DNA from: Bradyrhizobium sp. 186
Lineage (GTDB): Bacteria > Pseudomonadota > Alphaproteobacteria > Rhizobiales > Xanthobacteraceae
Length of the DNA stretch: 64,000 nt
Assembly: GCF_023101685.1 (NCBI RefSeq)
Contig: NZ_CP082164.1
Span: 8,494,001 to 8,558,000, forward strand
Reading direction: 5' to 3'
Shown here: piece after piece, positions 30,676-39,952 of the stretch
Layout of the letters: each line of letters begins with the position of its first letter
How positions within the stretch are numbered: the stretch's first letter is position 1
The notes under the pieces: model-generated
What the model was told of the DNA's origin: nothing
Seen by the model: only the letters and a program-made list of their open reading frames with translations
Databases searched by the model: none
Made by a program: the position numbers and the translations under genes

Positions 30676-31773
30676 TTGGATGCAAAACTGCAAACTATGC
30701 TTTCCTCGCTCTCGCCGGTGGCTCGCGAATTGGATGCTCTGCCGTCCGGGCGGCCCACCCCGGACAATACTTGCGTGAAACTGAACACGAATGAGAACCC
30801 ATTTCCTTTGCCAGCCATCGTGATGCGAAGCGCAATTGCAGCTCTTGAGGTGCAATACCGCTATCCAGAAGACGACAATGTCAGCTTGAGACAAGCGGCC
30901 GCAGCGGCCTATGGGATTGCCACTGATCGCGTGATGGCTGGCAATGGATCGTCTGAACTCCTCAGTCTCATTTACAGAGCCTTTCTTGCCCCGGGCGACG
31001 GCATCGCAATGATGTCGCCCGGCTTCTCATTCAATCGCAAGCTTGCCATGTTGCAAGGGGCCCGGTTCATTGAAATTCCCTGGTCTGAACCCGACTGCTT
31101 GCCGATGGACGAGCTGCTTTTCGGTCCGGCTAAACATGCCAAGTTCATTCTGCTGGCCAATCCGAACAATCCGACCGGAACCTTTGTTCCGCTCGCTGAG
31201 ATCGAGCGCCTCGTTATACGATCTGACCGATTGATCGTATTGGACGAAGCTTATGTCGATTTCGCACCTGAGGACGGCCTACGCCTCGTTGAGCGCCATT
31301 CGAATCTTCTGGTCCTGCGCACGTTTTCCAAGAGTTATGCCGCCGCTGGCATTCGCGTCGGCTTCGGTTTCGGCCATCCCGAGCTGATTGGGCGGCTTCG
31401 CAACATCCAGAATGTTTTCAACATGAATGTGGTCGCTCATGCCGTGGGCATGAGCGTCCTTGCGCATCGCGACGCCTACGAGGAGAACCATCGCCACGTC
31501 AGGCTTGAGCGTCAGCGCGTAGCGGCCGCCCTCTCGGAATTTGGGTTCTCCGTAACGCCTTCCCACGCGAACTTCCTCCTCGCCCGTGTGCCGGTAGGCC
31601 AGGGTGGCAGATGGTGGCAGGCGGCGTTGCAAGACCAGAGCGTCCTTGTTGCCTTCTTTCCGGATGCCGGCCTGCAAGAGTGCATTCGGGTTAGCATCGG
31701 TACAAAGCGCCAGATGGATGCGTTTCTTGCGGCTGTCGGCAGCATTCTCAAAAAAGTGGGATGCCGTGGCTAG
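30676..31773 (+). CDS. HisC-like aminotransferase (class I/II, PLP)
   Basis: Fold-type I aminotransferase of the histidinol-phosphate aminotransferase group. It has KLNTNENPFPLP near the N-terminus, GNGSSELLSLIYRAF, LANPNNPTG, LDEAYVDF and the PLP lysine in RTFSKSYAAAGIRVGF. The tail ECIRVSIGTKRQMDAFL is complete. I prefer the TTG at 30676 (GGGAG seven bases upstream), giving about 365 residues; an in-frame ATG lies at 30631. A role in histidine synthesis is unlikely here; transamination of another amino acid for a secondary metabolite is inferred from the monooxygenase gene that follows. Confidence 0.8.
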   Translation: MDAKLQTMLSSLSPVARELDALPSGRPTPDNTCVKLNTNENPFPLPAIVMRSAIAALEVQYRYPEDDNVSLRQAAAAAYGIATDRVMAGNGSSELLSLIYRAFLAPGDGIAMMSPGFSFNRKLAMLQGARFIEIPWSEPDCLPMDELLFGPAKHAKFILLANPNNPTGTFVPLAEIERLVIRSDRLIVLDEAYVDFAPEDGLRLVERHSNLLVLRTFSKSYAAAGIRVGFGFGHPELIGRLRNIQNVFNMNVVAHAVGMSVLAHRDAYEENHRHVRLERQRVAAALSEFGFSVTPSHANFLLARVPVGQGGRWWQAALQDQSVLVAFFPDAGLQECIRVSIGTKRQMDAFLAAVGSILKKVGCRG

Positions 31774-31988
31774 TGACCCCTTCCACTCAGGTCACAGATC
31801 CCCGTTCGCAATCGATCCGGACCCACACATGATGCAGCTTCGCGACGCAGCCGGAGTCAGTTTTTGTCCGGTCGGCGCATTACGAGCTGTTAAGAACGGC
31901 TTCGCAGCATATGCACCGCAGTGCCAGCGAGAGCCTCTTGCCCCCCAAAACCCGGCGGACTCCGGTCCTCTCTATAGGAGATAACTGA

Positions 31989-33017
31989 GTGAGAAACGTT
32001 CTTCCCTCAAACCTCACCTGCGGCATCTTTGATCATCTTGACGAGGACGGCCCCGATATCGCCCGGCAATACGCGGACCGCCTCGCGCTGGCGGAGGCCT
32101 ACGACCGGCTCGGTTTCTATGCCTATCATCTGGCGGAGCATCATTGCACCCCGCATGGACGCGGTCCATCGCCGAACTTGTTTCTGTCAAGCGTCATACA
32201 ACGCACACGGCGACTTCGCGTTGGTCCATTGGTCATGCTGCTCAACCTCTACCACCCGTTGCGGGCATTCGAGGAGATCTGCATGTTGGATCACCTGAGC
32301 AGCGGCAGGGTCGAGGTCGGTCTTGGTCGCGGCTCCCTACCGATCGAACTGAGTTATTTTGGGGTTGGAGCCGATGTTGCCTCAAGCCGTTACGAGGAAG
32401 CTTCCCAAATCTTCGTTAACGCGATGAATGGCGGCCCCCTCTCGTACCAAGGGAAACATTTTGCGCTGAGCGACGTTCCTTTGACGCTTTCACCTCACCA
32501 GCGTCCTTGTCCCCCGACATGGATTGCTACAAATCGGCCAGAGTCCGCGCATTGGGCGGCGGCGAATGGCGCTAATCTGGCGTGCATGGGGCCCTCTCCT
32601 GCCGTTCGCAAGGTAACAGATCGCTATCGCGCTCATCGAAACGCCAAGCATGACGCCAACGGTTCAGCACCATTTCTCGCATTACTCCGCATGGTCGTAA
32701 TTGCCAGCTCTGAAGCAGCCGCGCGCTCCCTCGCCGCGCCAGCCTACGAAACATGGCTCAAGAGCTTTAAGTTCCTGTACGAGCTCAATGACATCCCGCC
32801 TCCATCCAACTTGCCCCTAACCTTGGATGCCGCAATTGAGAGTGAACTGTGCGTTGTCGGAACGCGCGCTTCGGTGCGCCAAACTCTTCTCGATCACGTG
32901 GAAGAGGCAGGCGCCAACTATCTCCTTTGTCAGCTCGCCTTTGGATCTCTGTCACTGGATGCCTGCCTCAACACAGCAACTGCGATTCACTCCGAGCTCA
33001 TAGCGGCAGAGCACTGA
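31989..33017 (+). CDS. Luciferase-like (LLM) flavin monooxygenase
   Basis: 342 residues with a TIM-barrel luciferase-like fold: DRLGFYAYHLAEHHCTPHGRGPSPNLFLS at residues 40-70, RRLRVGPLVMLLNLYHPLRAFEEICMLDHLSSGRVEVGLGRG and PPTWIATNRPESAHWAAANG. Such enzymes use FMNH2 and oxygen. The GTG start has TAGGAG 10 bp upstream. It follows the HisC-like gene by 215 bp on the same strand. The substrate is unknown. Confidence 0.82.
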   Translation: MRNVLPSNLTCGIFDHLDEDGPDIARQYADRLALAEAYDRLGFYAYHLAEHHCTPHGRGPSPNLFLSSVIQRTRRLRVGPLVMLLNLYHPLRAFEEICMLDHLSSGRVEVGLGRGSLPIELSYFGVGADVASSRYEEASQIFVNAMNGGPLSYQGKHFALSDVPLTLSPHQRPCPPTWIATNRPESAHWAAANGANLACMGPSPAVRKVTDRYRAHRNAKHDANGSAPFLALLRMVVIASSEAAARSLAAPAYETWLKSFKFLYELNDIPPPSNLPLTLDAAIESELCVVGTRASVRQTLLDHVEEAGANYLLCQLAFGSLSLDACLNTATAIHSELIAAEH

Positions 33018-33326
33018 CGGTGAGCCAACAGCGATTCCAATAAGTTCACCCTTGACCAGGCAATAAATGGCAACACCGAGGCCCATGAGCACCGCAGCCG
33101 GATGCATTTGTCAGGCCGCTCTTATGGTTCAAATGGCTCTTACGCGCATGAGACCCTTTCGACTACATCACCAAACAGTAGTCTCAACGGCAATAAATGC
33201 CCTGTCTCCCATTTTGCGTGCGTTGACATTGCCCGAGCAGTGGTTTGCTTGGACAGGTGAGTTGGCTCACGCTCATCCCGCTTTGGCGCGCCAGTTCGTC
33301 GATCGCATTCCACACGAATCCAAGAT

Positions 33327-33629
33327 GTGGTTTATCGCACGGGCGGGCCTGTCGTGACGCGGTCCCGGCAGCGCTCCGACCAGACGGAGGAGATCGCGCG
33401 TAAGCTCGAGATCGTGCTGGCGGAGTTGGCTTCGCTGCGCATTCTGCTGGCTGCGCACGGAATTAGCACCCCTCCACCTCTGCATGAGGACTACCTCACT
33501 GTTCAGCGATTCGCAGCGATGAACCACATAAGCCCCGAAGGCGTGCTCTCTCGGATCCGCCGCGGCAAGTTGCGCGCGGAGAAGCGCGGTGGCCGCTGGT
33601 GGGTGAAATGCACGGTTTGCACAGCATAG
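33327..33629 (+). CDS. Small coiled-coil protein with excisionase-like helix-turn-helix
   Basis: Up to 100 residues. A helical segment (EEIARKLEIVLAELASLRILLAAHG) likely forms a coiled coil. LTVQRFAAMNHISPEGVLSRIRRGKLRAEKRGGRWWVK then has the layout of a MerR/excisionase-like DNA-binding domain. A GTG at 33354 is another possible start. It stands alone; function unknown. Confidence 0.5.
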   Translation: MVYRTGGPVVTRSRQRSDQTEEIARKLEIVLAELASLRILLAAHGISTPPPLHEDYLTVQRFAAMNHISPEGVLSRIRRGKLRAEKRGGRWWVKCTVCTA

Positions 33630-34308
33630 CCGTGCAGTGGCGAGGACAGTAAGACAGACGAAATGAACCAATCCGAGATACGAAATCCAGCACATGGAAA
33701 TGATCTGCGCGTTTAAGTTGCTAGCTTTTCTGAGCTCGACCGGACGGCCAATGGAGAATCAAGAGATCGATCGAGGTCGACGTGGCGCACGACCAACACA
33801 CCATCGCCAGATCGGGAGACTCGATGTCGATCCACCCACGCAATCACAAAACGGTTGGCGCCCGGAGCACCGGGATATCGGATGGACCACCTTTGCGTGA
33901 CCGGGATCACTCAGTCGATTCGGCCTCGTCAACAGAGCGATCCGAGCGAGAAAGCGGAAGAGCACGGACGCGTGGCAGAAGTCCAATTCCTATGCCGCTG
34001 CATGTATTGTGGCAAATGGAAAGCGGCGCACACCCTCCATGTCAGTTTTGCACGTGAGCCACCGCACGCTACCGGGTTACGGCCTGGAGCACAGGAAAGA
34101 TAAATGCCTTGCTCGCAAATCGCACACTTTGCGAGTTCCCCTGAGCATATCTTGAACGTCCGTCTCAAACGCCCGATGAGGCGTAGCAGCGGACATGTAT
34201 CCCAGTCATTCGCCTGTTCAGGGCCGCCTCGCGCGCCGGTGTCAAACGGGGACAGGTCTGATTTTGCTGGGATGGTCGCCAGATTCTGGCTGGAGAAGGA
34301 GGTGGCCA

Positions 34309-34614
34309 ATGATGTCACCAAGACTGATGTCAGTCCTCGGGTCGATGGTAGCAGTCGAGCGTATGTTTTGGAAACTTCGAGAATTGATCGATGGCGATAG
34401 CGCGATCTCACCTGAAGTTCGAGAGACGCTTCATGTAATGTTAGATGCAAAGCTTCTTTCCGCAAAAGATAAGATTATGAGCGACGCGCGCGCTGCGATT
34501 GACGCAACTCCTGATTTGCCGCAGGCGGTCCGCGATCGAGCATACAGGTCGCTCGACTTTGCAATGAAAATGTTCATGACCAGCGAACCGCGCCGCCCTC
34601 AGGATCCTTTTTAA
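34309..34614 (+). CDS. Hypothetical protein, 101 residues
   Basis: ATG at 34309 has a strong AAGGAGG site seven bases upstream, which sets the start. The product is soluble, helical and acidic (ELIDGDSAISPEVRETLHVM, ARAAIDATPDLPQAVRDRAY). No family recognised. The neighbours are debris, then the second nod box. Confidence 0.5.
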   Translation: MMSPRLMSVLGSMVAVERMFWKLRELIDGDSAISPEVRETLHVMLDAKLLSAKDKIMSDARAAIDATPDLPQAVRDRAYRSLDFAMKMFMTSEPRRPQDPF

Positions 34615-35201
34615 CGAAGTCGGTACCTGCAGCGCTCATCCCAAGATGCATTGATCCATGCCCCGCTCCAGCGATTGATCGCTTGCCCGGACACTTGGCT
34701 GTGCAGGGTTGATGTTAGCCGAGGGGCTTCGATTGAGCTCCTGAGCAACTATGAAGCTGATGGGAATGGAGCGACAGCACCTCGCTAGTTGATCAATCTA
34801 ATCTGTCCTGGCGGCCCGCAGGCTTGGGTGGGCACCTGCCGAAATGCTGCAGGCTCTGTTTTTCTCGAGCATCCCGAACCAGGCTTCTCTGGCCGTCTTT
34901 AGCGGTCCGCTGCGTCGAGCCAATGTGCGAGTCCCCCTCAGCTCTGTAACTTGATCATCGAAAGGACCGGCCAGGTGTCGTCATTAGGCAGCGGCGTAGG
35001 CTCGACTCTGCTCGGGGGAAGCAGCGCTTGAGTTGATCCAGCTCAAGCGTCGTGATTCGCGTTCCCGAGATGGCTTCGATGCCTGACTAGGACCTTCACC
35101 GAATGGACGGTCGCATGCTGAGCCATTCTTCGGCATGCGCCTGATCAATTGAATCAAGAGGATCGGCTCACGCACTCAATGTTGATGGATCCCTCTTGGC
35201 C
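34615..35201. other. Gene-free stretch before the second nod box
   Basis: No frame here resembles a known protein, and none has a ribosome site. The stretch ends at the nod box. Confidence 0.4.
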
Positions 35202-35249
35202 CATCCGCAGCATGGATACCTCCCATCAAAACAATAGATTTTACCAATA
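35202..35249 (+). promoter_or_regulatory. Second nod box, upstream of the truncated nodB and second nodC
   Basis: CATCCGCAGCATGGATACC leads into AACAATAGATTTTACCAAT, an excellent match to the nod box (ATCC, GGAT, ATC, AACAATAGATTTTACCAAT). It faces the second nodBC copy. Between it and the nodB remnant (35250-35672) only weak frames occur, for example one from 35310 (MTYSLFSMQLADDVQAP), so this seems to be a promoter whose original first gene was lost. Confidence 0.88.
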
Positions 35250-35672
35250 TTCTCCAAATCCACATAGCTAACCGCCGGCTATCAAGGATGATTGAGGAAA
35301 AGGCGCGTCATGACGTATTCGCTATTTTCAATGCAATTGGCGGATGACGTGCAAGCGCCAGCACGTGATCACCTCTTGCGCCCAGATCGAGGCCCGTCTT
35401 GGTCGCGCTATCGGACTAGGGCGCAGTGCAACGTGTTCTATTGCATCAGCGAGCCACTGGCGCGCGGGAGCTGCTTGGATGCATCGATCTGGCCCGAACA
35501 TCAGCCATGAGGCAGCATGGGCAGCTCGCCCTCAGATCTCTGGCCAGCCTTAGCGAGAACGGCGCAGCCCAAGCCAATAGCGACAAGGGCGATCTAGCGT
35601 CGCTGGGTGCAGCGCTCTGGCAGGCTGATCCCGGATGGCCGCGCTTGACGCGCATCTGTCCGGTGGTGCGCG

Positions 35673-36047
35673 GTGAGCCCTTTGCGAGTCAACAAGGATC
35701 TGGAGTGTTTTCGATGCGGCTCGTGGCCGCGGCACATGCGTGCGCCGTATGGGATATGGACCAAGGAGGCCCTCGCCGCGTCGGCGAAGGCCGAACTGGC
35801 AGCCCTGCACTGGTCAGTCGACCCGCAAGACTGGTCTCGTCCTGGCGGCGAGGCGATTGTTGCCGCGGTGCTGGCCTCGGTCCGGCCGGGGGCAATCGTG
35901 CTCCTGCACGACGGGTGCCCTCCCGACGAGTTGGAACGCTGCCCTCACTCTGGTCGACGCGACCAGACTGTGACGGCGCTCACCCAGCTCATTTCAGCAC
36001 TGCATGACCGTGGATTTGCAATCCGGTCGCTTCCTCAAACTCACTGA
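35673..36047 (+). pseudogene. nodB: 5'-truncated nodB (second copy)
   Basis: Residues from [14 protein letters not shown] to the natural end (IRSLPQTH) match NodB, with one substitution (ISALHDRG for IPALHDRG). About the first 110 residues, including the TFDDGP and HxxxH metal-binding motifs, are missing and replaced by an unrelated 20-residue lead-in. The product cannot be an active deacetylase. It sits 14 bp before the second nodC. Confidence 0.88.
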
Positions 36048-37247
36048 ATAGATCAATTCCCATGAGCCTGCTTGCCACCGTCAGCACCGTTGCTGTTGCC
36101 TCCTACGCGTTGCTCTCCAGCGTCCATAAGAGCGCGCAGGCGCTTTATGCGCGGCGAACCGACGCCTCACTGCCGCCGTACGACCCGGTCGACACCGGTG
36201 CTCTGCCCAGCGTGGATGTCATCGTGCCCTGCTTCAACGAGGACCCGCGCACGCTGGCGGCCTGCCTGAAGTCTCTCGCAAGCCAGGACTACCCAGGGCG
36301 ATTGCAGGTCTATGTGGTCGATGACGGCTCTGCAAATGTCGGTGCAGTGGCCCCGGTCCATGGGAGCTACGCACATGACCCGAGGTTCAACGTCATTCTG
36401 CTGCCAAGCAACGTTGGAAAGCGTAAGGCGCAGATCACAGCGATACGCCGGTCGTTCGGCGATCTCGTGCTCAACGTCGATTCCGACACGGAAATCGCCA
36501 GCGACGTGGTCAGCAAGCTCGTACGCAAGATGCAGGATCCAGCCGTCGGCGCGGCCATGGGGCAATTGACGGCCAGCAACCGGAACGACAGCTGGCTGAC
36601 CCGATTGATCGACATGGAGTACTGGTTGGCTTGCAACGAGGAGCGCGCGGCGCAGACGCGCTTTGGCGCCGTCATGTGCTGCTGCGGGCCGTGTGCCATG
36701 TACCGCCGCTCCGCGCTGCTGTTGCTGCTGGACCAGTACGAGACGCAGTTCTTCCGGGGAAAGCCGAGCGACTTCGGTGAGGACCGCCATCTGACGATCC
36801 TCATGCTCAAGGCAGGGTTTCGAACCGAATACGTTCCGGACGCCATCGCCGCCACGGTGGTCCCGGACAGGCTCTTGCCGTATCTGCGGCAACAGCTCCG
36901 CTGGGCGCGCAGCACTTACCGCGACACGCTGCTGGGTTTGCACCTGTTGCCCGGCCTGGACCGGTACCTTACGCTCGACGTGCTCGGACAGAACCTCGGG
37001 CCGCTGCTGCTCGCCATCTCATCGATTGCCGCGCTCGCTCAGCTCGCGCTCACCGGCACCGTGCCCTGGTGGACCGGTCTGACCATCGTCGCGATGACCA
37101 TGATTCGATGCAGCGTGGCGGCCCTTCGTGCCGGCGAGCTTCGATTTATCGGCTTCTCGCTGCACACCCCGATCAACATCTTCCTCCTGCTCCCGATGAA
37201 AGCCTATGCGCTCTGTACCTTGAGCAACAGCGACTGGCTCTCGCGCA
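35729..37247 (+). repeat. Copy 2 of the 1.5-kb inverted duplication
   Basis: Reverse-orientation copy of 21940-23457, starting inside nodB and ending at codon 395 of nodC. It has one extra T in the nodB-nodC gap and two substitutions in nodB. The sharp ends and near identity point to a recent duplication or to gene conversion keeping the copies alike. Confidence 0.93.
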
Positions 37248-37810
37248 GACCAGCCGATTTGCCCGACGGAAATGGAACGCATGGCAAGTTTTTGTGCCCG
37301 GGCCCGACAACCGACAAGCCGAAGGAGATTGTTTGCACGTCGCGCATTCAGCACCTTGAGCACCGCATTGCTCTACAATTGGAGGTCGTTGCTCAACTGA
37401 TCTGCCAGGACAAATTCGCGCTCCGAGCGGTCAAGCTGCTCGACGAACTCACAAGCGAACTGGTCGCGGCGAAGCTGGAACTCGGCGCAATAGGCGAGGC
37501 GAGCGCCAGCAGACCCAGCAGGCGAACAGTCCCGGCGAAACAATACGGTGACCTCTTCTATCCAGAAGACCTCCGCATCCTAGCTAACATTTTCGACCAG
37601 GCAGTCGCAGCTTTACCGCCAGATCGCCGTACTATCGCCAATCGTACGCAAATCGCCAAACTTGTTCTAGCTCGGGGAACGACACGTGAAGCCAAGTCCG
37701 ACCCGACTCATGGCGCCTGCGTTCTTGGCGATTTGCTCGATCGGACGTTCAACTCTTACTCGTCTAATCAAATCGAGGTTGCGCCTAGCACCTGGCGGAA
37801 TTCTGCATAA
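36062..37810 (+). CDS. nodC: Second NodC fused to an unrelated helical tail
   Basis: 582 residues. Positions 1-395 are identical to NodC of the main operon, with all catalytic motifs (VVDDGS, NVDSDTE, FGEDRHL, QQLRWARS) and the membrane segments kept. The native 57-residue terminus is replaced by about 187 residues. These include a helical block (RIQHLEHRIALQLEVVAQLI) and a second block with YPEDLRILANIFDQAVAALP, related to the small protein at 28287. The join at 37247 is the end of the duplicated segment. A nod box lies 810 bp upstream. Whether the enzyme works or is stable is unknown. Confidence 0.85.
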   Translation: MSLLATVSTVAVASYALLSSVHKSAQALYARRTDASLPPYDPVDTGALPSVDVIVPCFNEDPRTLAACLKSLASQDYPGRLQVYVVDDGSANVGAVAPVHGSYAHDPRFNVILLPSNVGKRKAQITAIRRSFGDLVLNVDSDTEIASDVVSKLVRKMQDPAVGAAMGQLTASNRNDSWLTRLIDMEYWLACNEERAAQTRFGAVMCCCGPCAMYRRSALLLLLDQYETQFFRGKPSDFGEDRHLTILMLKAGFRTEYVPDAIAATVVPDRLLPYLRQQLRWARSTYRDTLLGLHLLPGLDRYLTLDVLGQNLGPLLLAISSIAALAQLALTGTVPWWTGLTIVAMTMIRCSVAALRAGELRFIGFSLHTPINIFLLLPMKAYALCTLSNSDWLSRRPADLPDGNGTHGKFLCPGPTTDKPKEIVCTSRIQHLEHRIALQLEVVAQLICQDKFALRAVKLLDELTSELVAAKLELGAIGEASASRPSRRTVPAKQYGDLFYPEDLRILANIFDQAVAALPPDRRTIANRTQIAKLVLARGTTREAKSDPTHGACVLGDLLDRTFNSYSSNQIEVAPSTWRNSA

Positions 37811-38436
37811 GGCGTAGGTTAGATCACTCGATCGGGTAATAAGACATCGTCCTGGTTTTGAGAGCCGGCGGTCCTTTCGAGATCGCCCAGCGATGGGTAT
37901 ACAGGCAGCCTGCTTTTCCCTAACAGTTTCGTCTCGTCAGCAGGCATGCCGCGGGACAGGTGGCAGGACCACTTCTCCGGCATCGTCAAGGCAAGAACCG
38001 TGTATTCAAGCCCTCGGTCTCAGAGGATGAGTACGGTACCCCTTGCACTGCAATGCGACCGCCTGCCGGCCGCCGCGGCGCGCAAATAGTCCAGGTCCTA
38101 ACGGCACTCCGAGTGCGCCGCGAGACGGCTAGTCTCGTCCACGTTTCAGCTGCGACCGAAAGTCTTCTCCGTTGCCCCCGGCGCGTGGGGCAATGCCGCC
38201 CAGAGAAGCGCAGCACTCTGACCAAACCACAGGTATCAACCATCACGAATGTCGTTTTCCTGCAACGATCACGGCGTGGGCCACTCCGCGGATCTGCATA
38301 CTATGCCTGGCTCCACGCACTGCTGCTGCAGGCCACCTCAAGTTAGAATACATTTTGGCTGGGAGTAGCTTGCGGCGCGGCAATCAGGATAGAAGTGCGT
38401 CCCATCCAGATTGTCGCGCTATAGTAGCCGAAGGGA
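37811..38436. other. Gene-free stretch after the NodC fusion
   Basis: No frame has a recognisable family or a good start. The stretch ends at NolA-box candidate D. Confidence 0.4.
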
Positions 38437-38465
38437 CTTGAATCGTACGTAGCGTCACGTTGTAG
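38437..38465 (+). promoter_or_regulatory. MerR-type promoter box (NolA-box candidate D)
   Basis: CTTGAATCGTACGTAGCGTC, then ACGTTGTA and GGAA. TTGAAT and TAGGAA are 19 bp apart. The ATG of a small membrane protein lies about 100 bp downstream on the same strand. Confidence 0.68.
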
Positions 38466-38565
38466 GAACCAGGCATCCGCCGCCTCGCGCCGACCAACTA
38501 GTCAACGACCGATGGCGGGAGTGTGACGTAACACATCAAAGCAATTCTCCGGTTTAGACATCCAG

Positions 38566-38745
38566 ATGACGACACCGCTGCTTTTTCTCACTATGATCTT
38601 CTTCGGCGGCTTTGGATTAGGATACGCTATGCGCAGCTGGCGTTCCCGCAAGCGACGTGAGCACGCCCGGCTCTATGGCGCTTACTTTCATTCCGGCACT
38701 TCTGCTCCGCCGCCGCTCCGAGTTCCCGCACGCCGTGGTTCCTAA
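38566..38745 (+). CDS. Small single-pass membrane protein, 59 residues
   Basis: From ATG 38566: a hydrophobic segment (PLLFLTMIFFGGFGLGYA) at residues 4-21, then a strongly basic stretch MRSWRSRKRREHARLY and a proline-rich end (SAPPPLRVPARRGS). The pattern GYxxRxxRxRxRRExARL is shared, without gaps, with the small protein at 46324. Both follow the same kind of MerR-type box by about 100 bp. By the positive-inside rule the basic tail should be cytoplasmic. Function unknown. Confidence 0.6.
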   Translation: MTTPLLFLTMIFFGGFGLGYAMRSWRSRKRREHARLYGAYFHSGTSAPPPLRVPARRGS

Positions 38746-39420
38746 CGTTGCATTCGGCCTTGCTCAAGCAAGGAAATTGCCGATCGTGCCACACGAGGGC
38801 GAACGCCGACCGCCGTCAGCTCGTCGAGCACAGAATCGCAAGGCGGCGTGGAGGGCACGCGCGTGCTCGCGTGGAGTCAGTCCCAACAGCGCGGTGTAAC
38901 GTGTGACTGATGGCCGATTTGACCCGAGACACTGACGGTGAAGACTGCGAGTCGGCCGTTCACGGATGATCGGGTCGGCGGCGGTGTATTCGCAACCGGC
39001 CCTGGACCTTGCAACGTACATTTGTGACCTTAGCATGCGCGGAAGCCATTGCCGGACCGAATTCCAATCAGCGCTGGTGCACACCGCGGAGAAGATATGT
39101 CTGGCACGCGAGCTAGCGCTTGAACGAATGCGACGGCGAGCACGATTGCGACAGCATCGACAAAGGAGCACCTTTCACTCTCCTGCGGCATCTACACCGC
39201 TTCTATGCCCGTGGCGATCTGCACTGGGCGAGAAGAGAGATCCAGAGCCATCGCACGACTTCGAATTTCATCTCGCGCAGGATCAGCGCCGCATTGACCG
39301 TGACCAATGCTTCCTGGCCGAGTTCGATTCGCTGAACTCGCCTACCTAAACTGAGAGGTTTCGAAGGTGAGGCTTCCCTCCTAGAACTCGATCCGCGATA
39401 GTCAGTACAGCGGATGCATC
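38746..39420. other. Gene-free stretch
   Basis: Overlapping short frames on both strands, none with recognisable content. A minus-strand frame (38764-39171) has a segment vaguely like an AraC/Ada helix, which I did not accept. Confidence 0.35.
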
Positions 39421-39735
39421 ATGAAACCTGACGAGCGCCTCGCCGAGGTCCTTGAGAATAGCGCGTGTTTTGATGATGAGGCATGGGAGGTGTGGGCACA
39501 GTGCCTCTCACCCACTGAGCGACTGGCGTATATTCGCAAGCATCGCTCTCACTTCCGGTTCGCAGATTACGATGAAGTGATAGCTGTTGTACGGGGTCGG
39601 CGCTTCACCGGTTGCTCATCGCAGCTCCTTCGATGGCGTCACAGGATAAGAGCAAGGACGTTGCAAAGCGCTTTGCTCTTTTCGGTTGCGGTGTGGCTGG
39701 GCATCATGTGGCTTGCGGTGCGCTTCATCCGCTGA
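39421..39735 (+). CDS. Hypothetical protein with C-terminal membrane anchor, 104 residues
   Basis: ATG at 39421 (MKPDERLAEVLENSACFDDE). A soluble acidic N-terminal part is followed by a basic region and a C-terminal hydrophobic helix (SALLFSVAVWLGIMWLAVRFI). There is no clear Shine-Dalgarno. No family recognised; coding-like composition and a plausible tail-anchor topology are the support. Confidence 0.42.
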   Translation: MKPDERLAEVLENSACFDDEAWEVWAQCLSPTERLAYIRKHRSHFRFADYDEVIAVVRGRRFTGCSSQLLRWRHRIRARTLQSALLFSVAVWLGIMWLAVRFIR

Positions 39736-39952
39736 GATCAGCAGCCCGCTTTTCGCCCACGCCTACGCAATCTACGTTCGCACGCGAAGGAGCATTGCGA
39801 GGCAGTTGAAGATGATCCGCAACGCCGCAACCTGACGCAGGGTTCGGTTCAAGCATTCCTTTCGGCGCAAATGTTGCGATGCAGTTACAGCTATTCGCGC
39901 CGATGTTGTTAAGACGCGCGAGGCTCGGGGCACTCAAGACATGAGATTAGAA

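Noticed and set aside
38764..39171. Minus-strand frame with an AraC/Ada-like helix (TALLGLTPREHARAL)
   Set aside because: A single short resemblance in an arginine-rich frame with no other conserved part.
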